This document shows positions 10,034-20,382 of a stretch of DNA of 64,000 bases, one piece after another (the first letter of the stretch is position 1; each line of letters begins with the position of its first letter). The stretch comes from Pholiota molesta (taxonomy: Eukaryota; Basidiomycota; Agaricomycetes; Agaricales; Strophariaceae). The DNA is taken from NCBI GenBank assembly GCA_014925825.1, contig JACGCK010000038.1, positions 268,256-332,255 on the forward strand, in the 5' to 3' direction. The position numbers were made by a program, and so were the translations under genes. A model generated the notes under the pieces. It saw nothing but the letters and a program-made list of their open reading frames with translations. It did not search any database and was not told where the DNA came from.

Positions 10034-10737
10034 ATGACCATGGACCGTTGCCCCGTGTTCTGTATCGCTGATATCCCACTTACCGTAAGTCAGAGAAAAT
10101 CACTGGTTTATTGCTGTGTAAAGTGTCATTTTCCTCAATCCTTGCTCTACAGACCCTAGATCTCCTCTTACAATGCACCGAAGAGTATCTCTCGGAAATC
10201 AATTCGCCAAGCGACGACATTTTTGAAGCATCCGAATACCTTGTTATCATGGACACCAAAGATATTGCTACTATCACCCAAGGATCTTCTTATCCTATGA
10301 GTCATATTATGAGCTCGTCTCCTACCGCCTTTCTCGGCCTCTCTCTCAAGGAAGTGCATGATTGGTTCATCACAAATATCAACCAGCCAGGCGCGGATAA
10401 TTTCACGTCACAGTGCTTCCTGGTGCTTGACAAGGAAAGCATAGAGGACGACAGTTGTATATTTGTCTGCACAATAGAGGAGGAAACAGATTCAGATCCG
10501 GAAGAAACAGATTTAACTCTGGAGGAAATACAGTCGCTGCGGTGTGTATTCGAGCTTGCGTATCAGAATGTGATCGCTTGCGATATTCAAGGCCGGTCAA
10601 TCGAAGATAACGGAAATGGGTACTTCATGCGGAGCGGGGTGACTATGACGTTAGAAAACAGTGGGTGAAGGATGGAGGCTTGTACATTGAAGATGGAGAG
10701 GTGAAGCTTGATCAAGCTTGAAGATATTTCGATAATT
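10034..10737 (+). pseudogene. Acidic-domain family copy with disrupted C-terminus
   Basis: Exon 1 (10034-10084), a 68-nt intron (10085-10152) and exon 2 (from 10153) are as in the copy at 8933. The coding sequence is more diverged, with SYPMSHIMSSS and an EEETDSDPEETDLTLEE acidic insertion. The open frame stops at 10668 after TMTLENSG. Reading one base over continues with family-like KDGGLYIEDGEVKLDQA, then meets a TGA at the codon that is TGG (Trp) in the sister copies. So the copy carries a frameshift and a nonsense change in the last 30 codons. A 188-residue truncated product remains possible. Confidence 0.6.
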
Positions 10738-10989
10738 TATAATTGAATTTGAATCATGTCGTTCAACATTCAGCAATCCTATAGGGAGAGAATTATCTTG
10801 CATAGTTCAAATTGCACCTTCTGATTGTAAACACCGACGTTATTATATTACATATGCGACAGCAATAAAAGAAGATTTAGAAACTATAACATCGCCTTCG
10901 CCTTCGACAACGGGGCTCGCGGCTCCTTTGCACGGTCACACAACACGCGCCTGAGAAGTTTGCCTCTCGGAGAAGTCGGGATCGTAGAG

Positions 10990-11120
10990 ATAAACTTGTG
11001 CACTCCTCCTGCAAGGTGCCTGTATTGTACATTGTTGTTCGCGACATGCAGTAAAGAGTAGCAATGCAGATCAGTTTGAGTGCAAATGAATGAATCAGGA
11101 GGTCAGCCTACGTACCCTGA
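10990..11120. repeat. Dispersed flank repeat, copy 2
   Basis: It contains CTCCTGCAAGGTGCCTGTAT, then TTGTTCGCGACATGCAGTAA, GCAATGCAGATCAG and ATCAGGAGGTCAGCCTAC. All are shared with 13728-13840, and the first part with 1-60. Confidence 0.55.
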
Positions 11121-11379
11121 TGATGGATGGGTTGGATGCGGGCGGTGGCTTCGAGGGTTGGCGGGGTTAGAAGACGCCGGAGTCAGGAGGGCGACAGGTA
11201 GCGGTACAGAGAAGAGGGACAGGGGAAACGGGCGGCGACAGGCAGATGGTCCGCGGGGGTAACGGGGCGACGGAAGGAGGCTATGGGGGCGAGACCCGAT
11301 GGACAGAGAACAGCGGTGTTTTGTCGTCGTCGTGGCCCACGAGGATAGTGCGGACGACGAAAGCAGGCCCGGACATGAA

Positions 11380-11680
11380 GGTGAGTGGCGGCGGGTGGAC
11401 GAACGAGTGTCGTCGACGTGGTTCGCGAGGGTAGCGTGGAAGCGAACCCGGACGGGACAAACGAAGGAGAATGCTGGGTGTAAAAAGGCTGAGTCCTGAA
11501 GGTGGACGAACGATCACTCATTCGTCATCGACTGACGGAGGAGAGTGGTGGCGGGTGGACGAACGTGGGCAGCGGGAGCGACAGAAGCGAGCCCGTCCAC
11601 AGGCGAACGAGCTTCAAAGCTTGTTCGTCGTCGACGGATGGAGGAGAGTGGCGGTGGGTGAACGAACGAGGGCTTGCGAA
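11380..11680. repeat. Imperfect GC-rich minisatellite-like region
   Basis: Units resembling GGCGGGTGGACGAACGAG recur at about 11388, 11501, 11546 and 11650, with variable spacers rich in GGAGGAGAGTGG and CGTCGTCGAC. They are not perfect enough to define a fixed period by eye. Confidence 0.4.
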
Positions 11681-12636
11681 GGGCAGATGGTGGGGTGCGC
11701 GCCCTGCTCGTTCGTTGTCATCGTGGCTCACAAGGGTGCTTGTCATCGTATGCGTTTTTCGTGGTCGTGGGCCTGGTCTGATAGCCGTCACCACATGCCT
11801 CCATGCACCGCGCAGGGTAGTGAAAGTGCGCAAGTAGAAGCGCAAATTTCTACCTGGCCCTATAATTCAATTATTCAAGGAAGGCAGTCAGCAGAATTTG
11901 CAGAAAAGCAGAAAAAACGGTTGTGGAATTGCTATACCCGCTTAAGTACTCATCATGGTCGAGCGCTGATTAGGGAACGTCGGTAGATACTACTTACTAG
12001 TATGTAGTAAAATGAGAGCACCAGCAGCAATGATCGGTACATAATCTAATCTTATCATCTTCGGCAAATTCGGATGGATCCGGAGACGCAAAATAAGTAC
12101 AAGCTTCCGACCGTACGACGCATTCCAGCGCATTCCTGCTCTTCCTCTGCCACTTTTCTCCTTCATTCAGTTCGGAAATTCGCTCAGCGCTCGGCTTTAG
12201 ATTTTTGGTAAGCTAGCGCAACCCTTTTCGACCACTCCTCTCTGAATCGTCCAGAACTTCTAGCTGCCTACTGCTTCCACTTTCACGACATCATCCAAAA
12301 GAAAGATCCTGACTTCCGTTTACATCCTTACCGATCCTCTCGAGTCCTCCATACTCAACTTCCAACGGGGTGCACTCTCCATTTATAGCCAATAGGGCTC
12401 ATCTGATATCACGTCGTACCGCTGGATCATACAATTACAACAAATTCGCCCATTCTCATGGTCTTACGCGATATATTCCCAAACTTCTGTTCTTAGAACT
12501 AATCCAGATGACTGCAAAATTCCTCCAATATTCGCGTGAAATTGATCTGGAAACTCTCAATCTGCACCTCCAACATGACTATTTACAGAGGAACTTGAAC
12601 ACATTGTGTCTGTCACGTCGGTCTTGGACTCTGGAA

Positions 12637-13388
12637 TCACTTGTTCTTTGATGCTCCTCCCTTGGAAGTGGAATCGTGTGGTGAATTACGTGCCTGAGGA
12701 CTAGATGCCCGCGCCTGATGCCCGCGAGGACTTGAGGGTCTCATCTGAGGTGCACTCCGCGAAGGAAGACGGTCCACTATCCCTGTCGCACTGTGTTTCC
12801 CAGACCCCTTGGCCTTGTGCGTGGCTTCCGCATCCCTCGTCGCCTGCAGCTGCTTCGCGTAATGGCTGTGGCTCTGCGGGCGCGGTGGGTGTCTCCGCGC
12901 GGCCTCTGGCAAGTTGCCGGGTGCGCCAAGTGGGATGCCCGCGAACCATGCGTGGATGGTTTCCAGATGTGTCCTGAGACGAGGTGTGCCCGGGTCGGAG
13001 GTTGCTGGTACTACCCGCCACAGGTGCGGGTTGGTGCACTTTCGCTGGCGAAGGAGGCGGCGGCGGCTGGCCTTTTCGCTCCCGTAGGCTCATGTTGTTC
13101 AGGCCTGCCACAATGCGGTGGTATGACTTGGCGGCTTTCAGTGTGCTAGCGTGCTTCAAGTTGTCGTCGCTTGCAGGCCTCTTCAATGCCGCTTTTTTGG
13201 GTTGGTGGTGGCCGGACGCATGGGGTCGGGTGATGTGGGTGCCATCTGTACGGTGTTGGGTGTTCAATCGTGCGGGCGCTTCATGGCCGCGTCTTTGGTC
13301 CGGGTGGAGAGGGAGCCAGCCCGGATTGGGGCGTAATTGTCCTTCTGCATTCGGGCCCGCATTTTGGATCGCTGCCTTGAATCTCGCC
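12637..13388 (-). pseudogene. 5'-truncated, frameshifted copy of Pro/His-rich module (copy C)
   Basis: Minus-strand reading starts at HLARFKAAIQNAG, which equals the beginning of exon 2 of the secreted-protein gene. It continues with GQLRPNPGWLPLHPDQRRGH, SLRERKGQPPPPPSPAKV and NLRPGHTSS, all matching the intact paralogue in order. Near 12910 the match jumps to another frame (ARRHPPRPQSHSHYAKQL) and ends with a Lys/Gly-rich tail at 12637. The signal-peptide exon is absent: at about 13388 the sequence switches to an unrelated inverted fragment. It is therefore a non-functional copy. Confidence 0.7.
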
Positions 13389-13705
13389 AGATGTCGTCGG
13401 GTTGCTTCCTGGTGCTTGACAACGAAAGCATAGAGGACAACAGTTGTGTCTTTGTCTCCACACATGACGTAGCTCCGGGGGAAATGCACTCGCTGCGGTG
13501 TGGATTTGAACTTGCATTGCAAACTATATTCATTTGCGATATTCAAGGCCGGCCAATCGAAGGTGATTCAATCGGGAGCTTTATGCGGAGCGGAAGAACT
13601 TTGACGAAAGAAAACGAGGCGTTAGCAAGTAACAGAGGTTGGTATTACAATGAAGATGGAGAGCTTAAGCTGGATCAAGCGTGGATAGATTTCGATGATT
13701 TGTAA
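13389..13705 (+). pseudogene. 5'-truncated copy of the acidic domain
   Basis: The plus-strand frame begins abruptly in the middle of the domain (CFLVLDNESIEDNSC). It continues to the proper C-terminus (GELKLDQAWIDFDDL, stop at 13703-13705). The first half of the domain, the exon-1 segment and the promoter are missing. Its 5' edge abuts the 5' edge of copy C head to head. The remaining frame is intact, so the loss is a rearrangement rather than gradual decay. Confidence 0.65.
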
Positions 13706-13727
13706 TTGAGCTTGACAAGTTAGAATC

Positions 13728-13840
13728 TAGAGATCACCTCCTGCAAGGTGCTTGCATTGTGTTTTGTTGTTCGTGACATACTGGCAATGCAGATCAGGCC
13801 TTTAAGTATAAACGAGTGGATCAGGAGGCCAGCCTACAAT
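13728..13840. repeat. Dispersed flank repeat, copy 3
   Basis: It contains CACCTCCTGCAAGGTGCTTG, TTGTTGTTCGTGACATAC, GCAATGCAGATCAGG and ATCAGGAGGCCAGCCTACA, matching copy 2 in order. Confidence 0.55.
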
Positions 13841-13938
13841 GGCAGTAGTTGATGATAGGCATTATTTTCATACAAAGTGTCAGAAACATTGCATATCTAT
13901 ATAATCCCTGAAATCCGACCTATATTATTATACTACTC

Positions 13939-16078
13939 CTACAAATACATAGTAACTAGCTGCATTCCATGCTTCGCCAGCTCACTTTTGGGAATGTGGC
14001 CGCTGGTAGATCGTACTTGTCTTATGGGAAATGAAACGGCCGCTGAGGTAGGCATCCGCTCGAAATTGCCGCTATTGGATTTGGAGTATAGACAAAGTGC
14101 AAAACAAATAAAACCATCAGGGAGGAAGATGTTCTTCTCTTGCTCGCTGAAGTTTAATACGCCAAAGGTCCGCTGATAAGCAGTCGACTTCGGAGTCCCA
14201 ACACCGAGGCTGTTGCTTCGTTTCGAGGCCTTGTCCAGTAGATTGAATTTCTTGGGGGTATTCAAGGCCTCTGTGGAATCGGAATAATGTATCGCATCGA
14301 TTATGCTGGTGGTGGCGTAATAATTCCCAATGGCGTCGAATAGTGAATTTTCTGTACCCGGGACCGTTGAAGCTGCAGGCATGAGGAGAACAGAAAGATG
14401 CAGCCCAAGATGCGTCAGAGCTATCGGCGTGGTGGGTGGGAACCAGATAACGTCCTTATCCGTACGCCAGATATAATGCCGTGGGCTGGACGGGATGAGA
14501 GACGAGGGGTGCGCGATGTGGGCGGAGCGCCTCCATTCCTGGCCAAAGCCCCAATTAACGACGTCTAGCACAGCTCGTTTGGTAGATTTCAATATCTTCT
14601 TCACGAGCCGGAAGAACGCCCGCTCAGACCCCTCGCCGTAGGCGGTTGAGATGCTGATGTCAAAGATCCCCATCAGTGAATATGCCAAGTCCTCTTCGCG
14701 CGTTACCCGTCGAGTCGCGGCCCACTGCATTCGCCGCGAAATGGGAATACGGTAGGAGGCCTTTTGGAACGAGTTGAACTCGGCCGAGGTGATCGTCGTG
14801 GCCGCTTCGATCTCATTCCCGATGGATGTCTGGTGGCGGTCGTCTTCCGCGTTAGGAGAGATCATCCGCCAGTCGGACCCGTAGAATTTGAGGTGGCTAG
14901 GAGCGAGCAGTTCCTGCAGTGTCCAGCCGCGAGTAAACCAAGCGTCAATGCGCATCTGCTCCAGCGCTGCGGTCTGCGCGAGATACGTAATGCAGATGTC
15001 CGCATCAGAGTACCATTTATACATGGATCGGATGGATTCGTCGAGCTCCGTGCTACTTTCCTTGTTGATACAAATTGTGTCCATCCATCCGAGAGTGATT
15101 TTGTGATCGATAGCGGCGACTCTGCAAAAATTGACGAGCTTTTGATATCCCGGAGAGCCCGTGTCGAATATGCCCCTGTTCCAATCAGCGTATACTACCT
15201 CGCCTCCCTTGCTGGAGAGCCAGGTATGAGATAAAATAGCGTAGCTTGCATGTTTGGAAACAAAAGATTCGATGGCCGTGCCTTCTTGTCCCAGACGATC
15301 AACGCTCGACTTGATTTCATCTTCGTCGAAATTAGCTTCCAGCAAAATTGAAACGCGCTCCCAGATTTCGCTGCGTTCCAAGAGTTCTATCCCTGATCCA
15401 TCCGGTTGGAAGGATAATAGACGGATGGGCATCTTATTGAAGATGCGCTGGCGTGCTTCTTCCAAGGCTAGGCTCAGGAGACGCGGACGTTCGCGAGGAG
15501 TCGAAAATACTGGGCAGTCGTCGGTCACCATTAGTATATTGACCTTGAGACGAGAAAATTACTTACGTACCTGTAGGTTTGGAATCCGAAGAATCCGATA
15601 CCGACGATGGTCCAGCTGCATCTACTGGAGCTAGATCGGCGGCAGGAAATTCCAATATATCTAGAACAAGTACTGAATGTTGCAACGTTTTCCATAGATT
15701 TAGACGGGGGAACTCTAGCCTTCTTTGCACTTAATTTCTTTCTGTTCAAGTAAGCGGGGGCGCAAACGTGCGTCGATGAAAGATTCAAGTGCAACCAGCA
15801 GTTGTTGCGCTTCTGGTTCTAGAAGTTCCCCATCCTCACCTGCAAAAGCATAATATATAAATGGGGTGAGTGCATGAATAGGCAGATTGATGCAGAAGAT
15901 TTACCATTGATACTGCTTTTAGTGGCTTTTAGAAAGCTTAGGTTGAGAATCCGCCAGAAAAATATTGAGAGAACAGCTTCTTACCCAACCCTGGGGCATG
16001 AGCATGTAAGATGGGGAGAATAACACTTTCCAAGGCGGTGATAAGCATATGGGCATGGGTATTGATAGGTTTGGCCAT
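13939..16078 (-). CDS. HET-domain (heterokaryon incompatibility) protein
   Basis: The last exon (15509-13939, 523 codons) holds a HET domain in the usual order: MPIRLLSF, YAILSHTW, GYQKLVNFC, LGWMDTICINK, SMYKWYSDADICITYL, AWFTRGWTLQELLAP, then EDLAYSLMGIFDI. Such proteins mediate non-self recognition and cell death on fusion. The ATG at 15531 is not the start: it lies in the branch-point region of a 61-nt intron (15570-15510). Upstream exons in the same gene are 15660-15571 (ending SSVSDSSDSKPT), 15839 to about 15740 (EDGELLEPEAQQLLVALESF), 15925-15905, and 16078-15985 with ATG at 16078. The junction between 15839-157xx and 15660 does not join in frame with an obvious donor. It is either a missed splice site or a frameshift. 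C-terminal part unrecognised. Confidence 0.75.
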
Positions 16079-19060
16079 ATCTGTGGATGTATGTTATTCG
16101 AATGATGTCTTTCGTCCTAGAAGTGGGACACAAACTCTTACCGAATCAAAGCCTACTCCAGTGGTAAGTATGCGAAGGTTTGAGGTTGTCGGCGTACTTG
16201 ATGGATGTTGGGAACCGACAAAGGAGGCGCACACGGAATGAACCGGATCGGATCGGTCACGTATCTCAACTTTGACCTGGTCCTCAATGCACCAGCTTCT
16301 CATACGCCTTCTCGCCCTTGCTTTGTCCTTGCCTTTAGCATCCGACTTCGCGCCAGCCAGGCGCCAGCTAGTTCTCTGTGCCCTGCAACCATAGCTTCTG
16401 ACTCATAGGCAAGATTTTTGGGTCTACACTCCTTCACGTCAGTGATGCCACCTCATTTTTACCTCGATTACTTTCTCGCATGATAACAAGTTTCCACCCC
16501 TTGAATCTGATCTCATTTGAGCGAAGATCCGTGTCCATAGTCTACCACTTTCGCCGCTGCCACAACCGTGCCTAGGCGCATGAAGCAAGTGCGGAATCGA
16601 ATGTGTTAGAGCGCGATCAAACTCGTCAAAATCATTCTGATTTCACGCTCTATATCCATTGCTTGAAACCTTTCGAAAAATTTACTAACTTCTTCTCGGA
16701 GCTGGTATCTGAACGACGCTTTGAATGCTATAACTCATTTTTAACTTTCGGTTTTCGTTCTGTTGTAAGTTACGTCTTTCGCCGATTCCAATCCTTGATG
16801 TCGCCCCCATCCTACATCCTACATCTTCGACCGTGTAACATATTCTATAGTTGGCGAAATATCGCACAGTCTGTCCCAACTCGAACACGACATCCACCTC
16901 GTCATTATCATCCGCGCACACCAGAGCCCTCACCGAAGCCTTCGCCATCGTCAAAACTATCTCCATCCCCATCGACCCGTCCTCCGATAAGGCAATACAC
17001 CTCACCAAGACCTCCGTCGGCACCGAGTTCTCTGCCCGCTGGCCCGAACTGCTGTGCAAGCTCGAATTGGATGCTCTCCGCACGGTTGCCGTGGAGGCGG
17101 CGAAGAACGGCTGGAGCGAGACACTGACGACAGTGGCTATCAAGTGCTATGCAAGAGTGGACAAGGTACCCAGCAGGTCCACAGATCAGTGATGCATATT
17201 CTCGAGCTCATGCGTCTAGACGCGCCTTGAGGAGCTCCCTCTCAGAGTTCCTACAGGATACTCTGCTGTCGTTGACCACAACGACTCGATATGTGACCTG
17301 CTAAGTGCGCCACGACGCCACTTCCAGTGCTGCTGAAACGACCCCGACGCAACCTCCCAAAGCTGCCCTTCGTTAGCAAGCAGCAGCGGCCATCGCCCGC
17401 TCTCTTTCCACTCAGCCGCGCTCTCACTACTTTGCCCAACACAAATGAATCTTCTCACTCTATTTCAGTTCAGTCTCCATCCATAGGCTACCTCTATACC
17501 TCGCTCTTCAGGATCTGCGTCGGAATTGTTGTCCTCCCGCCCAGATTCTCGTTCTTATATCGACGGCAAGCCGCATTCGCAGCCCGGAATACCATCCACA
17601 CTGGACGGAAAAGGATGATCGAATGACATGGAGGTTGGGTGCAGATAGAGAGAGACGTAGTGTCTGTCGACTCCTCAGAATAAGAATAGGAAAGCTGATT
17701 TCATGAGCTGTGCCCATTGGCGGTCATTCGGGCGCATGTGGGACTAAAGTTACGTTTGGCCAGTTGTATTTGGACACTCATAAGATTGCACCACTTAAGA
17801 TTGCGCGTACTAAGTACGACCTTGAGGTGCATGTCATCCTCTTACTGCCGCAATAATCCGATGAACACTCTGATCTCATTTATTCAAATCCGCACCTCAT
17901 TCCGCGTTGCCCATGTCGGCGCAGGAAAACGTTAAGAGGCACTGAAATATTCCCCAAGATTCTAAAACTCTACGACAAGAAAGTAAACAACTTGAACGTC
18001 TACTCTATTGCTTCTAAACAGAAGGTGAGTTCCAGACCCCTGTCAGAATGGTTCGTATGTGCACGATCTAGATATGCTGTAGTGATAGCGCATTCCCATG
18101 CAAAAAGGACTTCATAGGAGCGATCCGTTGTGTTCACTTGAACCTGTGACCGGCTTGGAACCGAATAGTCCTCTTCGCCGTCTCTTTATAAAGACATTGG
18201 CATATTTTCTTTCTATCAGAACAATGGTACGCTATTATTACAAATGAGGACTTCAGACATTCACGTCAGGAGCTCTTCTCCACAGTATTTCAGTTTGACT
18301 TCAGTAGCACACGCCCTGTATGTGTTTTGTGCGGAATTATTTGTTCCAGAAATAGTTCTGAAGGCACAGCAGAAAAGGACGCTGATTGGCCAGTTGAAAT
18401 GGACCTATGTTTGACGACACCTATAAACAATATTAACGGCCAATGACATTCTCCGATTATTCCATGTCAGTGGTCACTGTCAAAATTCAGGGTAAGAGTA
18501 AAGATGGAGATACGCCTCAAATCTTAGCAAAAGTATTTTTATGCACTGAAGAAGACACTCGACGTAGGTTATGCGGAACAGAGAGAAGCCTACGTGAGCA
18601 TTGACTCAGAATTATGTTGACTAGCACAAATAATGTATACATCCAAGGAAGAACTATCTGTATTTGCGTGAGGATGGCGGATTGCGTTATGTAACCAGTG
18701 GCACATTAATGACCACTCTCGACTGGCCAATCCCTCTTGTGCAGGAACCCCAGTTAGCCCCACTTCTGTATTATGGAACACGTACTCATGTAAATAAGAT
18801 TCAGTATTTCCCACAGGACTCAACTTCCATCCGAATAGTGTAGTCGGCGTGAAGCTGGGGCTTGCTTTAACAATGCAAAATATTGGTAAACCAGGTTGAT
18901 CAGAGTGTAATCACTTTGGAAGATAGATCTTACGAGGCGTCGAATCGTCAAGTATCAAGACAATGCGAAATAACCACATGACCTTGCGGTCACCCAAAAC
19001 ATACAAGAGGCGTCGACTTTGAACGAGTAAGCCCCAGGATCCAACCTAAATCATTGTACA
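16079..19060. other. Long stretch without a supported gene
   Basis: The only protein-like frame is 16851-17192 (plus; begins with TTG, contains LELDALRTVAVEAAKNGW and TLTTVAIKCYARVDKV). It could be the last exon of a small gene with a GTAAGT donor near 16766, but no start or family is clear. The rest, 17200-19060, shows no coding signal that I can support. Confidence 0.35.
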
Positions 19061-19669
19061 ATGTCTTTGGAAACCGGATACTACGCCCTCGAATCTGTTA
19101 CCTTTATTTCTCCGGATGAGCCTGCTGTGAGCAGGCCGCTTGGAGAGGGTGAGAACTCTCAAGTAGTCGTGTTGTCCCAAGGCGCTCCACCTAAGAAGGT
19201 CAGTACTCTTTGCTCTATCATCATGGATTAATAATAAAACTGCTTGTCTGACTCTAGTGGCATCTTGTAAAACTCGATGACGGAAACTATAATCTTCACT
19301 TGGATGGTAAACATGCGAGGCCTCGTGGTGATGGTATTGTTTTGAGCCTCGACAGAATGGTTGCTTCCCCGTGGCACATCATACGGGGTGCTCCGAGCCC
19401 GGCACCCATTGGTAGAGACAATTTTGGGTATGCACCTAGGTTTTATTATTGTCAAATTTTATTAAATTTCTTCTATCGCAGCATCCTTGTTCCAGGCTTT
19501 TCACAACCCCAGCAAAGTTGGGAAATCCCGCGATCGGACGATAACGCCAAAGAAGTTCCGGTACGGCCACTCCCTTCGTTGACAATTTCACAATTATTAA
19601 GTGATAACATAGGTTCGCATCGGAGGTGTTGCATCTTCGATCCATATTTTCCCCTTTTTGAGGGACTAG
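19061..19669 (+). CDS. Beta-trefoil protease-inhibitor-like protein (cospin/I66-like)
   Basis: Four small exons (19061-19198, 19258-19427, 19482-19560, 19613-19669) with 59-, 54- and 52-nt GT-AG introns join without frame conflict into 147 residues from MSLETGYYALESV. The length, the MSLxxGxY start, the PKKWHLVKLDDGNYNL strand pair, the SPWHIIRGAP turn and a C-terminal IHIFPFLRD strand fit the small mushroom beta-trefoil serine protease inhibitors (cospin/cnispin, MEROPS I66). Those are cytosolic, lack a signal peptide, and are thought to defend fruiting bodies. The family call rests on remembered pattern and length, not on a search. Because the exons are short, simple ORF finding misses this gene. 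Alternative: another small beta-trefoil lectin-like protein. Confidence 0.6.
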
Positions 19670-20382
19670 GCCGTTGGCGTTTCTCAATGGAAAAGTCTCA
19701 AATCACTGAAAGTTGTTGCAAGAAAGATTTTGGCTTTGAGATTCAAATATGCGACTCGGACAATGTAAATACTGAAAAACTTCATATCGTGCTACACACA
19801 TACTTCTGGAAAATGTGATTAAATGCTCCCTGGAACAATCATGGACCGTTCAAGCGCAAGGTCTCATTTTGATTCGTGCCCATGTCCCTACCAAGTCCCT
19901 ACAAAGGTCGATCCGCTGCCAAGAAGTAGCCCGCACCCACGATCAGGATTTTACGTAGAAAGAGCGATGCGCCTCCCAACATTCGACGTTCAGCGCTCAG
20001 CGTTCAACGTTCAACGATCGTTGCTCTCTTATCGATTGCTGATGCACATGCTACACTTGTTTTCTTGAATAAGACTCACAGACAGAAGAAAACATATGCA
20101 TTATATTGAAACAGGCAAGCCTACACTGCCTTCTAAATTATTGTTTATTGGAACATGGCCTGTCCATCCTTCCCGAGTCCTGAGCGGAACGAGGAAAGCA
20201 AAAGACGGCAAAAGAAAAGGGAAAAAAGGAAAGGTTGAGTAAAGCACATTTAATTATATCATACCAAGTGGTGGTTGCATCCACCGAAGAAACGGAACAG
20301 CACGCCCTGCCAGCTTTTCTCAGCACCCCACCCCCAATTCCACCACTCAATGGGAAGTGCGCCCATACAGAAAAAGGCGCCC
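19670..20382. other. Intergenic region between inhibitor-like gene and KGD1 3' end
   Basis: No gene is seen. A short internal repeat (GTTCAGCGCTCAGCGTTCAA followed by CGTTCAACG) lies at about 19989-20020. The part 20100-20382 is the likely 3' UTR and terminator region of the minus-strand gene. Confidence 0.4.

Larger units (their letters stand above)
7952..10152 (+). repeat. Tandem duplication, two units of about 1.1 kb
   Basis: 7952-9051 (1100 bp) and 9052-10152 (1101 bp) appear identical apart from one A insertion, a few substitutions and a GT dinucleotide plus one base in the intron. Each unit holds the second exon of one gene, its 3' flank, and the promoter, first exon and intron of the next gene. 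The near identity of the non-coding part means the duplication is recent. Confidence 0.85.
10738..12636. other. Gene-free stretch with GC-rich imperfect repeats
   Basis: No gene is supported. At 10990-11120 lies the dispersed flank repeat. Between about 11110 and 11760 the sequence is GC-rich and repeats motifs such as GGTGGACGAACG and GGAGGAGAGTGGCGG at irregular spacing. This explains the long overlapping frames on both strands. Nothing recognisable was seen in 11990-12636. Confidence 0.5.

Noticed and set aside
15531..15794. Separate small minus-strand gene upstream of the HET exon
   Set aside because: It overlaps in-frame exon sequence of the HET gene (SSVSDSSDSKPT) in a different frame and has no family resemblance.
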